Source of the DNA: Bhargavaea changchunensis
GTDB lineage: Bacteria; Bacillota; Bacilli; Bacillales_A; Planococcaceae
Reading direction: 5' to 3'
Length of the DNA stretch: 64,000 nt
NCBI RefSeq assembly: GCF_042665595.1
Contig: NZ_JBHTCT010000036.1
Location: forward strand, 119,172 to 183,171
Shown in pieces: positions 7,822-16,781 of the stretch (the stretch's first letter is position 1; each line of letters opens with the position of its first letter). The notes beneath the pieces were generated by a model. The model was not told where the DNA came from. It saw only the letters and a program-made list of their open reading frames with translations, and made no database searches. Both the position numbers and the translations under genes were made by a program.

Positions 7822-8703
7822 ATGAAACGGTATATCGGGGACATCCTGCTTCTCATCACCGCCATCGTCTGGGGAAGCGGGTTTGTCATGACGGCGATTG
7901 CGCTCGAGCATCTGACAGCTTATGAGGTGATGGCCGGGCGGTTCCTCCTGGGAACGCTGATCATCACGGTCCTCTTCTACAAGAAGCTCCGGCTGATCTC
8001 AAAGTCCGTACTCTGGAAAGGTGCGGTGCTCGGCACGATCCTCTTTGTGGCGTTCGCGCTGCAGACGGTCGGACTTGAATATACGACGCCTTCCAAGAAC
8101 GCATTCCTGACGGCGGTCAATGTCGTCATCGTGCCGGTGATCGCCTATCTCGTGTACCGGCGGCGGATAGATCGTCATGAGCTGATGGCATCCGTCATTG
8201 CGCTCATCGGGATTGCGCTCCTGTCGCTGCAGGGCTCATTCACCATCGATATCGGCGACCTGCTCACCCTGCTGTGCGCGGTCGGTTTCGCATTTGATAT
8301 TTTCTATACGAATCTGTTTGTTAAAAAAGAGGACGCCCTGGCACTGACCATCGTCCAGTTCGCGACAGCGGCTCTCCTCAGCACGGTGGCTGTCCTTCTC
8401 CAGGGAGGCTTCCCGGCAAGTCCGTCCAATGAAGCAATCTGGTCGGTCGTCTATCTGGCCGTCTTCTCGACGACGATCGCCTACGTCTGCCAGAACCTCG
8501 CATTCCGCTACACGACGCCGACAAAGGCGGCCGTCATCCTGTCACTGGAGTCATTCTTCGGCTCTGTGCTTGCCGTCCTGTTCATTAATGACGTCATGAC
8601 CGGCCGGATGGTGTTCGGAGCGGCACTGATCCTGGTCGCCGTGCTTGTGGCGGAAATCAAGCCGGCCTTCCGGCTGAAAAGCAGCGTTCGGACAGATCAC
8701 TGA
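7822..8703 (+). CDS. DMT-superfamily (EamA) transporter
   Basis: A 293-residue protein with ten predicted membrane helices and two EamA repeats (GDILLLITAIVWGSGFVMTAIALEHLTAYEVMAGRF and the second half from IGDLLTLLCAVGFAFDIFYTNLFV). It resembles YicL/RarD-type drug/metabolite exporters; substrate unknown. I prefer ATG 7822, which has GGGGAGGG about 6 bases upstream, over ATG 7798. It is followed after 18 bases by the CPBP gene and may be co-transcribed with it. Confidence 0.87.
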   Translation: MKRYIGDILLLITAIVWGSGFVMTAIALEHLTAYEVMAGRFLLGTLIITVLFYKKLRLISKSVLWKGAVLGTILFVAFALQTVGLEYTTPSKNAFLTAVNVVIVPVIAYLVYRRRIDRHELMASVIALIGIALLSLQGSFTIDIGDLLTLLCAVGFAFDIFYTNLFVKKEDALALTIVQFATAALLSTVAVLLQGGFPASPSNEAIWSVVYLAVFSTTIAYVCQNLAFRYTTPTKAAVILSLESFFGSVLAVLFINDVMTGRMVFGAALILVAVLVAEIKPAFRLKSSVRTDH

Positions 8704-8721
8704 TGGGAGGCAACCGCGACC

Positions 8722-9387
8722 ATGGACAGCATCCGCTATGGAGAAAAAACCGACAGCTTCTACAGGACCCTTGGCATCTATTTCATTCTTTTCCTGGCCG
8801 CCTGGTCGTTCCGGGAAATCGTCCTTCCTCCGTATTTGAGCGAACTTCCGGAAACAGCAACAGCATTGGCAAAAGCGGCCCTCAAGATCATGGTCTGGAT
8901 CGTTCCGGTCTGGCTGTTCATCAAATTCCGCCTGAAAATCAATCCGGCAGACTTTCTGAAGCTGAACACAAACCTTCGCAGCGGCCTGCTCTGGGGCTTC
9001 GGCCTGTCCGCCCTGCTGGGACTCTGGTTCTCCATCCAGGCGTATGTATTGAACGGCGGAGGTTTCCATTTCAACGTTTCTATCGATCAATTTCTCAACG
9101 TCTTTCTCCTTGTCGGCCTCACCGAGGAAATCGTCTTCCGCGGCCTGTTTCTTCAGGCATTGGCGAAACGGCTCCCCTTCTGGAAAGCGAATGTGGCCAC
9201 GGCGCTCCTGTTCCTGGTCATCCACTATCCGATCTGGCTGTACCAGTGCATCTTCTTTAATTCGGGCAGCCATGCGTACGTCCTGTTCGTCGGTCTGGTA
9301 TTCGGGTGGATTTTCAGGAAAACCGGTTCGCTCTGGTCCGTCATCATCCTTCACTCGTTCCACAACTTCTTTTTGATCATCATGTAA
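8722..9387 (+). CDS. CPBP-family intramembrane glutamic endopeptidase
   Basis: A 221-residue membrane protein of the CPBP/ABI (CAAX protease-like) family. The catalytic motif EEIVFRGLF (EExxxR, near residue 133) and the two later His motifs FLVIHYP and ILHSFHNFF are present, so it should be active. Such proteases act within the membrane in bacteriocin self-immunity or prenyl-protein-like processing; the substrate is unknown. ATG at 8722 lies after GGGAGG, just past the EamA stop. Confidence 0.87.
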   Translation: MDSIRYGEKTDSFYRTLGIYFILFLAAWSFREIVLPPYLSELPETATALAKAALKIMVWIVPVWLFIKFRLKINPADFLKLNTNLRSGLLWGFGLSALLGLWFSIQAYVLNGGGFHFNVSIDQFLNVFLLVGLTEEIVFRGLFLQALAKRLPFWKANVATALLFLVIHYPIWLYQCIFFNSGSHAYVLFVGLVFGWIFRKTGSLWSVIILHSFHNFFLIIM

Positions 9388-9422
9388 AAAGCTCAGGGAT
9401 GCGTCTCCGTCCCTGAGCTTTT
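9386..9422. terminator. Bidirectional terminator
   Basis: Hairpin with arms AAAAGCTCAGGGA and TCCCTGAGCTTTT between the converging CPBP and peptidase E genes. Confidence 0.9.
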
Positions 9423-10026
9423 ATGTTTCCACGACCAGATAGCCGTTGTCGTTCAATCTCGTGACGCTGCATGATTCAATCGTTTCAAACTCACGGATCC
9501 GCTCCTCGATCGTCCTCCCCGTTGCGTCCCCGAATAGGTCCTCCCGGTCATAGTGAGGGAAAACCCGCTTGTCCGTCAGGCCCAGTGCCGAAAAGTCTTC
9601 GATACTCCGCGCATTCAGCTGCGGCGTGAAGTGATGGACGATCCTGATGTCCGGGCCGAGAAGGACCGCCCCTGCACTGACGCCCACGATGACCGCATCC
9701 TTCTGCGCAAGTTCCGCCAGAACCCGGTCCGCCCCGCTTTTCCTCACCTGCTCCAGCAGATGAAACGGATTGCCGCCATTGATATAGATGACGTCTTTCT
9801 GTAAAAGATCGTTCGGTGATTCCGATTCGACATCCACCCAGTCCACCTTCCGGAAGCCCATTTTCTCAAAATCACTTGCCGCTTTTTTCGCAAAGCGGTT
9901 CTGTTCTTTCTGGGGCGAGGCCGTCGTGATGATGGCGGCTTCCAGGGAGTGGGGGTCCGCATCAAGCAAATCCAAAAACCGCCTCTTGATCTCATCTGTA
10001 TAGAAGCCATTTGACGTCAGCAGCAA
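9421..10026 (-). CDS. Peptidase E-like (S51) class-I glutamine amidotransferase-fold protein
   Basis: A 201-residue S51-family protein. The nucleophile elbow GVSAGAVLLGP supplies the catalytic Ser, and YINGGNPFHLLEQV is the conserved preceding loop. Peptidase E hydrolyses Asp-Xaa dipeptides; many Bacillales homologues are only distantly related, so the substrate is not certain. It is monocistronic and converges on the CPBP gene. Confidence 0.83.
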   Translation of the reverse strand: MLLTSNGFYTDEIKRRFLDLLDADPHSLEAAIITTASPQKEQNRFAKKAASDFEKMGFRKVDWVDVESESPNDLLQKDVIYINGGNPFHLLEQVRKSGADRVLAELAQKDAVIVGVSAGAVLLGPDIRIVHHFTPQLNARSIEDFSALGLTDKRVFPHYDREDLFGDATGRTIEERIREFETIESCSVTRLNDNGYLVVET

Positions 10027-10065
10027 CTTCAGCGGACTCCCCCTATCCTGTTTGTTTATTTGATA

Positions 10066-10102
10066 AAGCGCCAGAGAACGGACTCATCCGTCTCCTGGCG
10101 CT
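10066..10102 (-). terminator. Terminator of the C92-like hydrolase gene
   Basis: On the minus strand AGCGCCAGGAGAC pairs with the later GTTCTCTGGCGCT and is followed by TTTATC. It lies downstream of the gene ending at 10173. Confidence 0.7.
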
Positions 10103-10172
10103 CATTCATTACGTTCATGCAACAACCTTGGCAGCCCATCTACCCTTGATTCAGTATACCGGAATCAGCCCT

Positions 10173-10772
10173 TCACGATGCCGCCCGCCTGAACGGGACA
10201 CGCGGCAGGCGTGCCCGGATCCCCCGGCGCGGGCTGATGGTGACGATATTCCCCGGTGCCACGAAATTGCGGATTGGTCCCTCATACACCGGCTCCAGCT
10301 GGCTCGACTGGGTGAAATGACGGGCCTGCGCCCGCCACGCCGGCTCGTCTGTAATTTTAACGCCCGCCGACGCCAGCATGGCCACGACGAACTGCGAGCA
10401 GAAGTACGCCCGCTTGCGGCAGATTTCCCGGTTCAGGATCACGCCGATCAGGCCGATGAAGTTATACGTGTAGCGGTCGCGTTCCCGTTCGATCTCCAGA
10501 ATGCGCTCCCGGATCCGCATGAGCTCGTCCTGCGTCACGCGGAACCGGAACACCGCGCATTGCGCGTCTTTCAAAAGCCCTTCTCCCGCCCGCTCCTTTA
10601 CAAACCCGCCGGAAAACGGATTGCGCTGCCGAACCCGGCCGAAGCTGTACATTTCCTCGAGCCGCTCATCGAACGCGATGGAGACGTGGTTCAGCGGGCA
10701 GCCCGTGTAGCGGCGGATGATCTTTGACAGCACCGTCCCCGTATCGGTCAGTACGATATAGATCTCCTTCAC
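10173..10772 (-). CDS. YiiX/C92-like permuted papain-fold protein
   Basis: A 199-residue protein with the permuted papain-like order: PLNHVSIAFD supplies a His and YFCSQFVVAML a Cys, as in YaeF/YiiX (NlpC/P60 superfamily) amidases. In Bacillales this family is mostly uncharacterised; an amide or ester hydrolase role is inference. I choose GTG 10772 (MKEIYIVLTDTG) with GGGGG nine bases upstream rather than a start at 10847, which would add a Gly/Pro-rich stretch with no ribosome binding site. No operon partner. Confidence 0.68.
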   Translation of the reverse strand: MKEIYIVLTDTGTVLSKIIRRYTGCPLNHVSIAFDERLEEMYSFGRVRQRNPFSGGFVKERAGEGLLKDAQCAVFRFRVTQDELMRIRERILEIERERDRYTYNFIGLIGVILNREICRKRAYFCSQFVVAMLASAGVKITDEPAWRAQARHFTQSSQLEPVYEGPIRNFVAPGNIVTISPRRGIRARLPRVPFRRAAS

Positions 10773-11291
10773 GATGGTGTTCCCCCTGTTATCCGGCCCC
10801 GGCCCGCTTTGGAATGCCGGCCCGGCCTTGTCATTCGTTATCTTCATTGTGGACCGGACCCTCCTTTTCCAAAACGGCCTCCGGCGGGAATCCGACTCAG
10901 CCTCCAGACCGATTCCGCTCCGGGACCGCCGATCCCGTTACTACACTATACGTCCGAGCGGTGCCCAACGTTTCAGGCTTAAGCCCCGGTTCAGGAAATT
11001 ATTTGCAAGCGGAGCGGGGGCGGCGTGAGTGTTACGCAAACGGGCGCATTCTCTGAATGTCTCGATACTGCGCCTGAATGTCGCAATACCTCCTATGAAT
11101 GTCTCGATACCCTAACTGAATGTCTCGATTCTCCACCTGAGTGTCCCGATTCCACGCCCGCTGCTTTCTCCTTTCACCATACGCTCAAAATATGAATCTT
11201 CCCTTCATAAAATCATGAAGATTCTATTAAGATGAAACGTTCCGGTCCGCCGAAGCGTACAACAGGTATCATGAAAATGGAGGGATTCATC
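10773..11291. other. Gene-free stretch carrying a 21-bp array
   Basis: About 520 bases between divergent genes. I see no supportable coding sequence. It contains GTGTTACGCAA (near 11028), a word also found at 26427, then the five-unit array at 11053-11157 and the upstream region of the YbjQ gene. Confidence 0.6.
11053..11157. repeat. 21-bp-period array, word CTGAATGTCTCGATAC (5 units)
   Basis: Units begin at 11053, 11074, 11095, 11116 and 11137, exactly 21 bases apart. The first 14-16 bases of each unit are similar (consensus CTGAATGTCTCGATAC) and the rest varies. It is too short-phased and lacks the palindromic repeats and unrelated spacers of a CRISPR array. Confidence 0.9.
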
Positions 11292-11609
11292 ATGCTGGTG
11301 ACGACAACGAATTCTCTGGAAGGCAAGAAAATCGAGACGTATCACGGTATTGTGGTCGGAGAGGCGATCATGGGGGCGAATATTGTCCGGGATATTTTCG
11401 CATCGGTGACGGATGTGATCGGCGGCCGCAGCTCGGCGTATGAGAACAAGCTGGCGGAAGGCCGCGAGATTGCCCTGCAGGAGATGCAGGACCGGGCGAA
11501 ACGCCTCGGCGCGAATGCCGTGATCGGCGTCGACCTCGACTTTGAAACACTTCGTGAAGGCATGATGATGTGTATCGCGACGGGCACAGCCGTCACGTAC
11601 AGGGACTGA
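11292..11609 (+). CDS. YbjQ/UPF0145 heavy-metal-binding-domain protein
   Basis: A 105-residue YbjQ-family protein: MLVTTTNSLEGKKIETYHGIVVGEAIMGANIVRDIFA and the closing LGANAVIGVDLDFETL with MMCIATGTAV are characteristic. The family forms pentamers; its physiological role is unsettled despite the metal-binding name. ATG 11292 follows GGAGGG; ATG 11232 lacks a ribosome binding site. Its TGA overlaps the ATG of the next gene (TGATG), suggesting coupled translation. Confidence 0.9.
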   Translation: MLVTTTNSLEGKKIETYHGIVVGEAIMGANIVRDIFASVTDVIGGRSSAYENKLAEGREIALQEMQDRAKRLGANAVIGVDLDFETLREGMMMCIATGTAVTYRD

Positions 11610-12523
11610 TGGCGGACAAAACCATCCCGCTCCAGCCGGTCTACTCTATCACAGAGGAGGTGACCGGTTTTATTCCTGTCAGCGTTGCCATCGGTGCTCA
11701 AGGCGAGTTCTGTGTGCTGCTGACTGAGCATGTCCCTGACTATATTGACGGCATGTTCCCGCCGACGGTCACGGAAGAATCGCGGACCTATCGGGGAATC
11801 GTCATCCGGGACGGGAGTAAGCAGATTCACGATTTTCCCGGCGAGAAATGGAATTACCATTTTTTTGAGCCGATCGATGACGGGGAGAATCTGCTTCTCT
11901 GTTCTGCGCGCTCCCATAATTACGGGAATGGTAAGATCGAGAGGAATGCCCGAGTCTGTTCAACGGAAGGAAAAACCCTCCGCACATTTTGTCTCGGAGA
12001 CGGCATCGAGCATCTGTCAGTCACGCCCGACAATCACATCTGGTGCGGCTACTTCGATGAGGGAGTATCCGGAAACTTTGGATGGGACGATCCGCTGGGC
12101 AAATCCGGCCTTGTAAAATGGAAAGCGGATGGCCGGATCGCTTGGGAATATAAAGAAACCGGCAACCGGGTCATCGATGATTGCTATGCAATGACGGTCA
12201 CCGGGAATGAAGCAGTCTTTCATTACTATACGGACTTTGACGTTGGGTTCACACAGGACGTAGAGACCGCTTTCTACGCAACCGATATAGACGGTGCCTA
12301 TGCCATGGCCGTATCGAAAGATGGCAGCCATATATTATTCAGTGAAGACAAGCACTTCTTCTTCACTGAGAGAAAAGGCAGCCGCTATGTCCGTCGTGGC
12401 CGTCTGGAGTTCCGGAAACCAAACGGAAAGAAACTCTCGCCGCGGATGATCTCCACCCGTGGCCCCAGGCTGCTTATGATGGACGGCCCGGATCTTTATC
12501 TGTATGACATTAGCGCAACGTGA
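11609..12523 (+). CDS. Hypothetical beta-propeller-like protein
   Basis: A 304-residue protein without signal peptide or membrane segment. Repeated beta-rich units (NDGENLLLCSARS-, SVTPDNHIWCGYFD-, MAVSKDGSHILFSED-, RLLMMDGPDLYLYD-like) suggest a WD40/YVTN-type propeller. I do not recognise a specific family. Start ATG 11609 overlaps the YbjQ stop. It begins a + strand run of four genes to 13593. Confidence 0.72.
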   Translation: MADKTIPLQPVYSITEEVTGFIPVSVAIGAQGEFCVLLTEHVPDYIDGMFPPTVTEESRTYRGIVIRDGSKQIHDFPGEKWNYHFFEPIDDGENLLLCSARSHNYGNGKIERNARVCSTEGKTLRTFCLGDGIEHLSVTPDNHIWCGYFDEGVSGNFGWDDPLGKSGLVKWKADGRIAWEYKETGNRVIDDCYAMTVTGNEAVFHYYTDFDVGFTQDVETAFYATDIDGAYAMAVSKDGSHILFSEDKHFFFTERKGSRYVRRGRLEFRKPNGKKLSPRMISTRGPRLLMMDGPDLYLYDISAT

Positions 12524-12553
12524 ACCCATCAAGCCCAGAAATCAGGAGATCAT

Positions 12554-12946
12554 ATGTTCAATAACATCAAGGCTTGGGCAAGGAATTTAAAACGGCAGAT
12601 TTTTGTGCTGTACTTTGCCTATAAAGACAAACGAGTCCCAATACACGCAAAGATTTTCACTGCCTGTGTGGTGGCGTACGCATTCAGCCCGATCGATTTA
12701 ATACCGGATTTCATTCCGATCATCGGCTATCTGGACGATATCATCCTCGTTCCTCTTGGCGTGATGTTCGCGCTGAAGATGATTCCGAAAGAGGTCATCA
12801 CTGATTGCGAAGTGAAAGCGGAAGAACTGATGAAAGCCGGAAAACCGAAGAACTGGCTGGCCGGACTCGTCATTTTATTGGTCTGGATCGTGATTGCCGC
12901 ATGGGCGGCCAAAGTGGTTTATCAACTTTTCAGCCAGTCAAACTGA
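12554..12946 (+). CDS. YkvA-family (DUF1232) membrane protein
   Basis: A 130-residue protein with the DUF1232 signature YAFSPIDLIPDFIPIIGYLDDIILVPLGV (about residues 42-70) and a C-terminal membrane segment LAGLVILLVWIVIAAWAA. The function of the family is unknown. ATG follows AGGAG. It is probably co-transcribed with its neighbours. Confidence 0.9.
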   Translation: MFNNIKAWARNLKRQIFVLYFAYKDKRVPIHAKIFTACVVAYAFSPIDLIPDFIPIIGYLDDIILVPLGVMFALKMIPKEVITDCEVKAEELMKAGKPKNWLAGLVILLVWIVIAAWAAKVVYQLFSQSN

Positions 12947-12957
12947 AGGAGAGAGCC

Positions 12958-13593
12958 ATGAAAAAGACGAATGAGTATATCGAATCTGTTTTTACCTCTT
13001 CCGATCCGCTGCTTGATGAAGTCCTCACCTCTATCAGGGATAACGGCATGCAGCAGATCTCCGTCCCGCCCGCCTCGGGGAAACTTCTGACGATGCTCGC
13101 TTCGATCTCGGGTGCGAAACGCATCCTTGAAATCGGCGCACTCGGCGGCTATAGCGGCATCTGCCTGGCCAGGGGTATGGCCGGCGGCGGCACGCTCACC
13201 TCACTCGAACTGGTCGACGACTATGCCAACCTTGCCAAAAGCAACCTCACCAAAGCCGGTTTCGGCGACCGGGTCACCTACATGATAGGCCCTGCTCTCG
13301 ACAGCCTCGAAAAGCTGGCCGATCGCGGCGAGACATTCGACTTTTTCTTTGTCGACGCCGACAAGGAAAACTACGAGAACTATCTCGAAGCCTGCATCCG
13401 GATCGCCGAAAAGGGCGCATTGATCGTCTGCGACAACGTCCTGGCTCGCGGCACCGTGTCGGACGAATCCAAAGCACCTACGCAAAACACCGGGATCATG
13501 AAAGCTTTCAACGAAACGGTTTCGAACCATCCAAAGCTAGAGTCACTGCTGATTCCGGTCGGGGATGGGCTGACGGTTTCCCAGGTGAAATAA
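12958..13593 (+). CDS. Class I SAM-dependent O-methyltransferase (CCoAOMT-like)
   Basis: A 211-residue methyltransferase of the caffeoyl-CoA/catechol O-methyltransferase group: motif I ILEIGALGGYSGICLA, the acidic SAM ribose residue in LTSLELVDDYANLAKSN, and the metal-binding region FFFVDADKENYENYLE with CDNVLARG. It should methylate hydroxyls of a small catechol-like molecule with Mg2+. Start ATG 12958 is preceded by AAGGAGAG; an upstream in-frame start at 12805 lies within ykvA and is rejected. Confidence 0.9.
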   Translation: MKKTNEYIESVFTSSDPLLDEVLTSIRDNGMQQISVPPASGKLLTMLASISGAKRILEIGALGGYSGICLARGMAGGGTLTSLELVDDYANLAKSNLTKAGFGDRVTYMIGPALDSLEKLADRGETFDFFFVDADKENYENYLEACIRIAEKGALIVCDNVLARGTVSDESKAPTQNTGIMKAFNETVSNHPKLESLLIPVGDGLTVSQVK

Positions 13594-13602
13594 CCTTAAA
13601 AC

Positions 13603-13634
13603 AAGACTCCCCTCCGTTCCGGGAGAGGAGTCTT
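13603..13634. terminator. Bidirectional terminator
   Basis: Hairpin with arms AAGACTCC and GGAGTCTT between the converging O-methyltransferase and choice-of-anchor I genes. Confidence 0.85.
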
Positions 13635-13641
13635 TCTGCAT

Positions 13642-15279
13642 TTAATTCTTCTTTCCTTTGGGCGAGTCGAACTCGTACACCGCGACAGTTCCCGACACTT
13701 CATGGGTCGCTGCAAGCAGCGGCTTTCCGGTCGGGCTGGCATCTCCCGGGATGAATTGAAGACCTTCCGGAGAAACGTCTCCCTCCACGTCTTCACTGAA
13801 GTCACGGCTCGTGATGAACGTGACGAACTTCGGCTTTTCCGGGCGGCTCAGGTCATACGCCATAATGCCGCTCGTGCGCTCGAGGGCGATGAAGGCATAA
13901 GTCGTGCCGTTGATGTCGCCGGTCACCACGGTTTCCGGTTCCGGCCCTTTTGAAGAGCTGCGGCCGTCATACGTGATTTCGTCATTAGTCGTATTGAAGT
14001 ATTCCGGAAGAGCCTTGGCGGTGATTTTCTCAAATTCATTGCCGCTGTCATAGACGAGTTCCATCGTCTCGGCGTCAAAGATGGAGAAGCTGCGTCCGCC
14101 GTATGTATAGAGCGCCTCATAGTCACCGTCTTCATTTAATCCGTTCTCAAGGGTGATCTTCGTGTCCGCCAGTGCATCCAGCAGCCCCTTGTCCGTCAGG
14201 CGGTCCAGCTTTTTCTGGTTATAGCCTTCGTAGTGCTCGGCGTTGAGTTTGATTTTGTCAGCTATTTCGCCGATCTCGGCTTCTTCAGAATACGCATCAT
14301 AGTCTCTCGCGTCGCCTTCATTCGGCGTCACGATGTAGGTCTTGCCCCCGGTAGAGAATGTATCGATGGCATCGGGCATATAGAGGGCGAGGAGCGGCAG
14401 CCGCTCCAGCTTCGTCTCGCCGTTTTCTTTTCCGTCAAGCTCGTTGCCAGGGAGCGAGTGGTCCTTCACGCCAAGCCCTTTGACATCGATGATCCTGTCA
14501 GATTCCAGGTCGACTGTTGCGATGGCGTTGTTTTCCTGGAGTGTCACGAACGCCTTCTTGCTGTCTTCCGACACCGTAATGTATTCCGGCTCCAGCTGCT
14601 GAAGGACGGTCCCCTTCGAACCGACCCGGACGTTTTCATCCAGCGGCACGCCTTCGAACGTCAGTGTCTTTGCGGAGAGCGTGTCCAAGTCAACGACCGA
14701 GATGCTGCCTTCCGGGTCAACCGAATAGTCATCAGCCGGCTCACCTTCGTTGGCGGCCAGCAGTTTCTTGCCATCCGGCGTGAACGTCACCATGTCCGGC
14801 AGCGCACCAACCTCGATTTTTCCGACGAACTTTCCGTCCTTCGTCAGCAGAACGACGTAGCCAGGATCGGTCTTCGGATCGCTGACAACCGACAGCGCGA
14901 CCAGGTCACGCTCAGGATGGGCCGCCACGCTCGTGATGTCGTCCACATCCCGGATATCGAACTCGGCAAGATGGATACGGTCCAGCCGCTTCATCATGCT
15001 GAATTCACCGGAATCCAGCCTTTCGAATGACAGCACATCGATCGCCGACTCCGCTCCGTTTGTCACAAACGCGCGCTTTAGCTTCTCATCATAGGCAAGG
15101 ATCTCCGTCCCGCCTTCCCCCGAGCCGCTGTCATACTGTCCGATCTGAGACACGTTCATATGACCGCCCTGGTACTGGAAAAATGCCGGCTCCTCCCCGA
15201 GCACCTTATAGCTTTGTCCGCCTGCAATCAGCAGCCCGGCAGCTGCCACACCCGTCCATACAATATTCCTGAACTTCAC
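13642..15279 (-). CDS. Secreted choice-of-anchor I domain protein
   Basis: A 545-residue exported protein with a signal sequence (FRNIVWTGVAAAGLLIAGG) and a long beta-propeller body with YVTN/choice-of-anchor I features: VTFTPDGKKLLAANEGEPADDY, YIVTPNEGDARDYDAY, VAVYEFDSPKGKK. Homologues are secreted surface proteins sometimes linked to phosphate or mineral metabolism. GTG 15279 follows GGAGGG and is preferred over 15294. The upstream region has three TTAACA/TCAACA hexamers 11 bases apart, as in PhoP boxes, so phosphate control is likely. Confidence 0.83.
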   Translation of the reverse strand: MKFRNIVWTGVAAAGLLIAGGQSYKVLGEEPAFFQYQGGHMNVSQIGQYDSGSGEGGTEILAYDEKLKRAFVTNGAESAIDVLSFERLDSGEFSMMKRLDRIHLAEFDIRDVDDITSVAAHPERDLVALSVVSDPKTDPGYVVLLTKDGKFVGKIEVGALPDMVTFTPDGKKLLAANEGEPADDYSVDPEGSISVVDLDTLSAKTLTFEGVPLDENVRVGSKGTVLQQLEPEYITVSEDSKKAFVTLQENNAIATVDLESDRIIDVKGLGVKDHSLPGNELDGKENGETKLERLPLLALYMPDAIDTFSTGGKTYIVTPNEGDARDYDAYSEEAEIGEIADKIKLNAEHYEGYNQKKLDRLTDKGLLDALADTKITLENGLNEDGDYEALYTYGGRSFSIFDAETMELVYDSGNEFEKITAKALPEYFNTTNDEITYDGRSSSKGPEPETVVTGDINGTTYAFIALERTSGIMAYDLSRPEKPKFVTFITSRDFSEDVEGDVSPEGLQFIPGDASPTGKPLLAATHEVSGTVAVYEFDSPKGKKN

Positions 15280-15317
15280 TCCGGTTCCCTCCACTCAAAT
15301 ACATTCAACTGAGAGCT

Positions 15318-15356
15318 TAACAATCGAATGTTGAGAGATTGTTGAGGGCTTGTTAA
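15318..15356 (-). promoter_or_regulatory. PhoP-box-like direct repeats upstream of the choice-of-anchor I gene
   Basis: On the minus strand hexamers TTAACA, TCAACA and TCAACA begin 11 bases apart, with a fourth, inverted-looking TTGTTA in register. The Bacillus PhoP box is a set of TT(A/C/T)ACA-like hexamers at 11-bp spacing. Confidence 0.6.
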
Positions 15357-15408
15357 AGATCCATCCCGGAAGAAAATCCCTCCGCGGCAGTTGCGCGAAG
15401 GGATTGAT

Positions 15409-15765
15409 TCAGTGTGTTTCCAGTAGGATGTCATCCTCTGTAAGGTCCTCCCCCTCGATGACAAGGGCGGTCATCCCCTTTTCCGAGCGGGTCTCGTGCC
15501 ACTCGCCTTTGTCCCAGAAGACGGCCGACCCTTCCCGGACAGGGACGTGCCGCTTTTCTTCATTGCAGACGGTCCCGCTGCCAGCGAGCACGACCAGCAG
15601 CTGCGGCACAGCGGCCTGATGATACCCGATGACACCGTTTTTCCCGAGTGTCATCAGCGCGGTTTGGTAGCGGCCCCCGGAGCGGACAAACGGCTGGATG
15701 GTGAAATTGGATCCGCCGTTCGTAATCGGCTTCGCTGTACCCACATCGAATCGATAGAACTTCAT
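15409..15765 (-). CDS. Cupin-domain protein
   Basis: A 118-residue single cupin: VIGYHQAAVPQLLVVLAGSGTV gives the first motif and GSAVFWDKGEWHETRSEKG the second. It keeps one His in each motif. ATG 15765 follows GGAG and overlaps the stop of the nitronate monooxygenase gene (ATGA), so the two are translated from one transcript. Ligand unknown. Confidence 0.82.
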   Translation of the reverse strand: MKFYRFDVGTAKPITNGGSNFTIQPFVRSGGRYQTALMTLGKNGVIGYHQAAVPQLLVVLAGSGTVCNEEKRHVPVREGSAVFWDKGEWHETRSEKGMTALVIEGEDLTEDDILLETH

Positions 15766-16781
15766 TTCTCTTCTCCGATCAGCCTTTTGACAATCTCGGA
15801 CACCTTCCCGCGCCTGGCTTTCCATCCGCTCTCCCCCGACCAGAGCGACAAGAGACCCGTCTTGCCCTGTTTGCCGGCGGCCGAGCGGATCGGTTTCGTC
15901 AGGTCATTCTGGATGGGGTACGGCGCGATCGCGGCTTCTGCCATTTCCTCGATAAAACGGTTGTTGAGCCCTCGGGCATTCTTGCCGCTGAATGCCTTGG
16001 TGATCACCGTCTCCCCCTCGGAGGATTTCAGGATCGCTTCCTTATGTAAGTCGTTCGCGCCACTTTCCTCCGTGACAAGGAGCGCAGTCCCGACCTGGAC
16101 AGCGGAAGCACCGGCATCCAGCGCTGCGCGGACCGTTTCCGCGTCATGGATGCCGCCGGCTGCGATGACCGGCACCGTCAGTTTGGCCTCGCCGAGCAGT
16201 TCGCGCAGCGCCAGGAACCGGTCGTCATCCAGAAATGCGCCCCGGTGTCCCCCCGCTTCCTTCCCCTGCAGCACGACCGCGTCCATCCCGCTCCGCTCCG
16301 CTTCCATTGCTTCTTCCGGTGTCGTCGCCGTACCGATCAGTAAGGCTCCTGCGTCCTTCAGCTTCCGGACCGTCTCCTCATCGGGTAGCCCGAACGTGAA
16401 TGACACCACCTCCACGCCTTCGTCGATCAAGACGGCCACCTGACGGGAAAACTCACTCTCGCTCAGAGCCGGTGTTTCCCCCGGCAGTCCGAGTTCCTCC
16501 CGGTAAGGTTCCAATGCCCGGTGCGCTTCTCCAATCACCCTCTCGTCCCGCTCCGGCCGTTCCGGCACGAACAGGTTCACATTGAACGGCTTAGCGGAGA
16601 GATCCCGGATCTCCCGGATTGCTGCCCGCGTATCCTCCGCCGTCATATAACCCGCCCCTAGCGAACCGAGAATCCCTGCTTCCAGGCACGCCGCGACAAA
16701 CCCCGGCGTAGTAGAACCGGCCATCGGCGCCTGGATGATCGGATAGTCCATCTCGAGTGCTTTCCACCAGTTTGTGTTCAT
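15762..16781 (-). CDS. Nitronate monooxygenase (2-nitropropane dioxygenase family)
   Basis: A 339-residue FMN-dependent TIM-barrel enzyme: YPIIQAPMAGSTTPGFVAA at the N-terminus, SFTFGLP, VLQGKEAGGHRGAF (conserved AGGHRG with the His used in catalysis) and VIAAGGIHDAETVRAALDAGASAVQVGT for FMN phosphate binding. It detoxifies alkyl nitronates such as propionate 3-nitronate. It is the middle gene of a three-gene unit with 4-base ATGA overlaps on both sides. Confidence 0.92.
   Translation of the reverse strand: MNTNWWKALEMDYPIIQAPMAGSTTPGFVAACLEAGILGSLGAGYMTAEDTRAAIREIRDLSAKPFNVNLFVPERPERDERVIGEAHRALEPYREELGLPGETPALSESEFSRQVAVLIDEGVEVVSFTFGLPDEETVRKLKDAGALLIGTATTPEEAMEAERSGMDAVVLQGKEAGGHRGAFLDDDRFLALRELLGEAKLTVPVIAAGGIHDAETVRAALDAGASAVQVGTALLVTEESGANDLHKEAILKSSEGETVITKAFSGKNARGLNNRFIEEMAEAAIAPYPIQNDLTKPIRSAAGKQGKTGLLSLWSGESGWKARRGKVSEIVKRLIGEEK

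Noticed and set aside
8551..9363. 270-codon minus-strand frame across the EamA and CPBP genes
   Set aside because: Both + strand genes have clear domains and ribosome binding sites; the antisense product is low-complexity and charged.
11053..11157. CRISPR array
   Set aside because: The period is 21 bp with repeat words of about 15 bases, far too short for spacers, and no cas gene is present. The same applies to the other 21-bp arrays.
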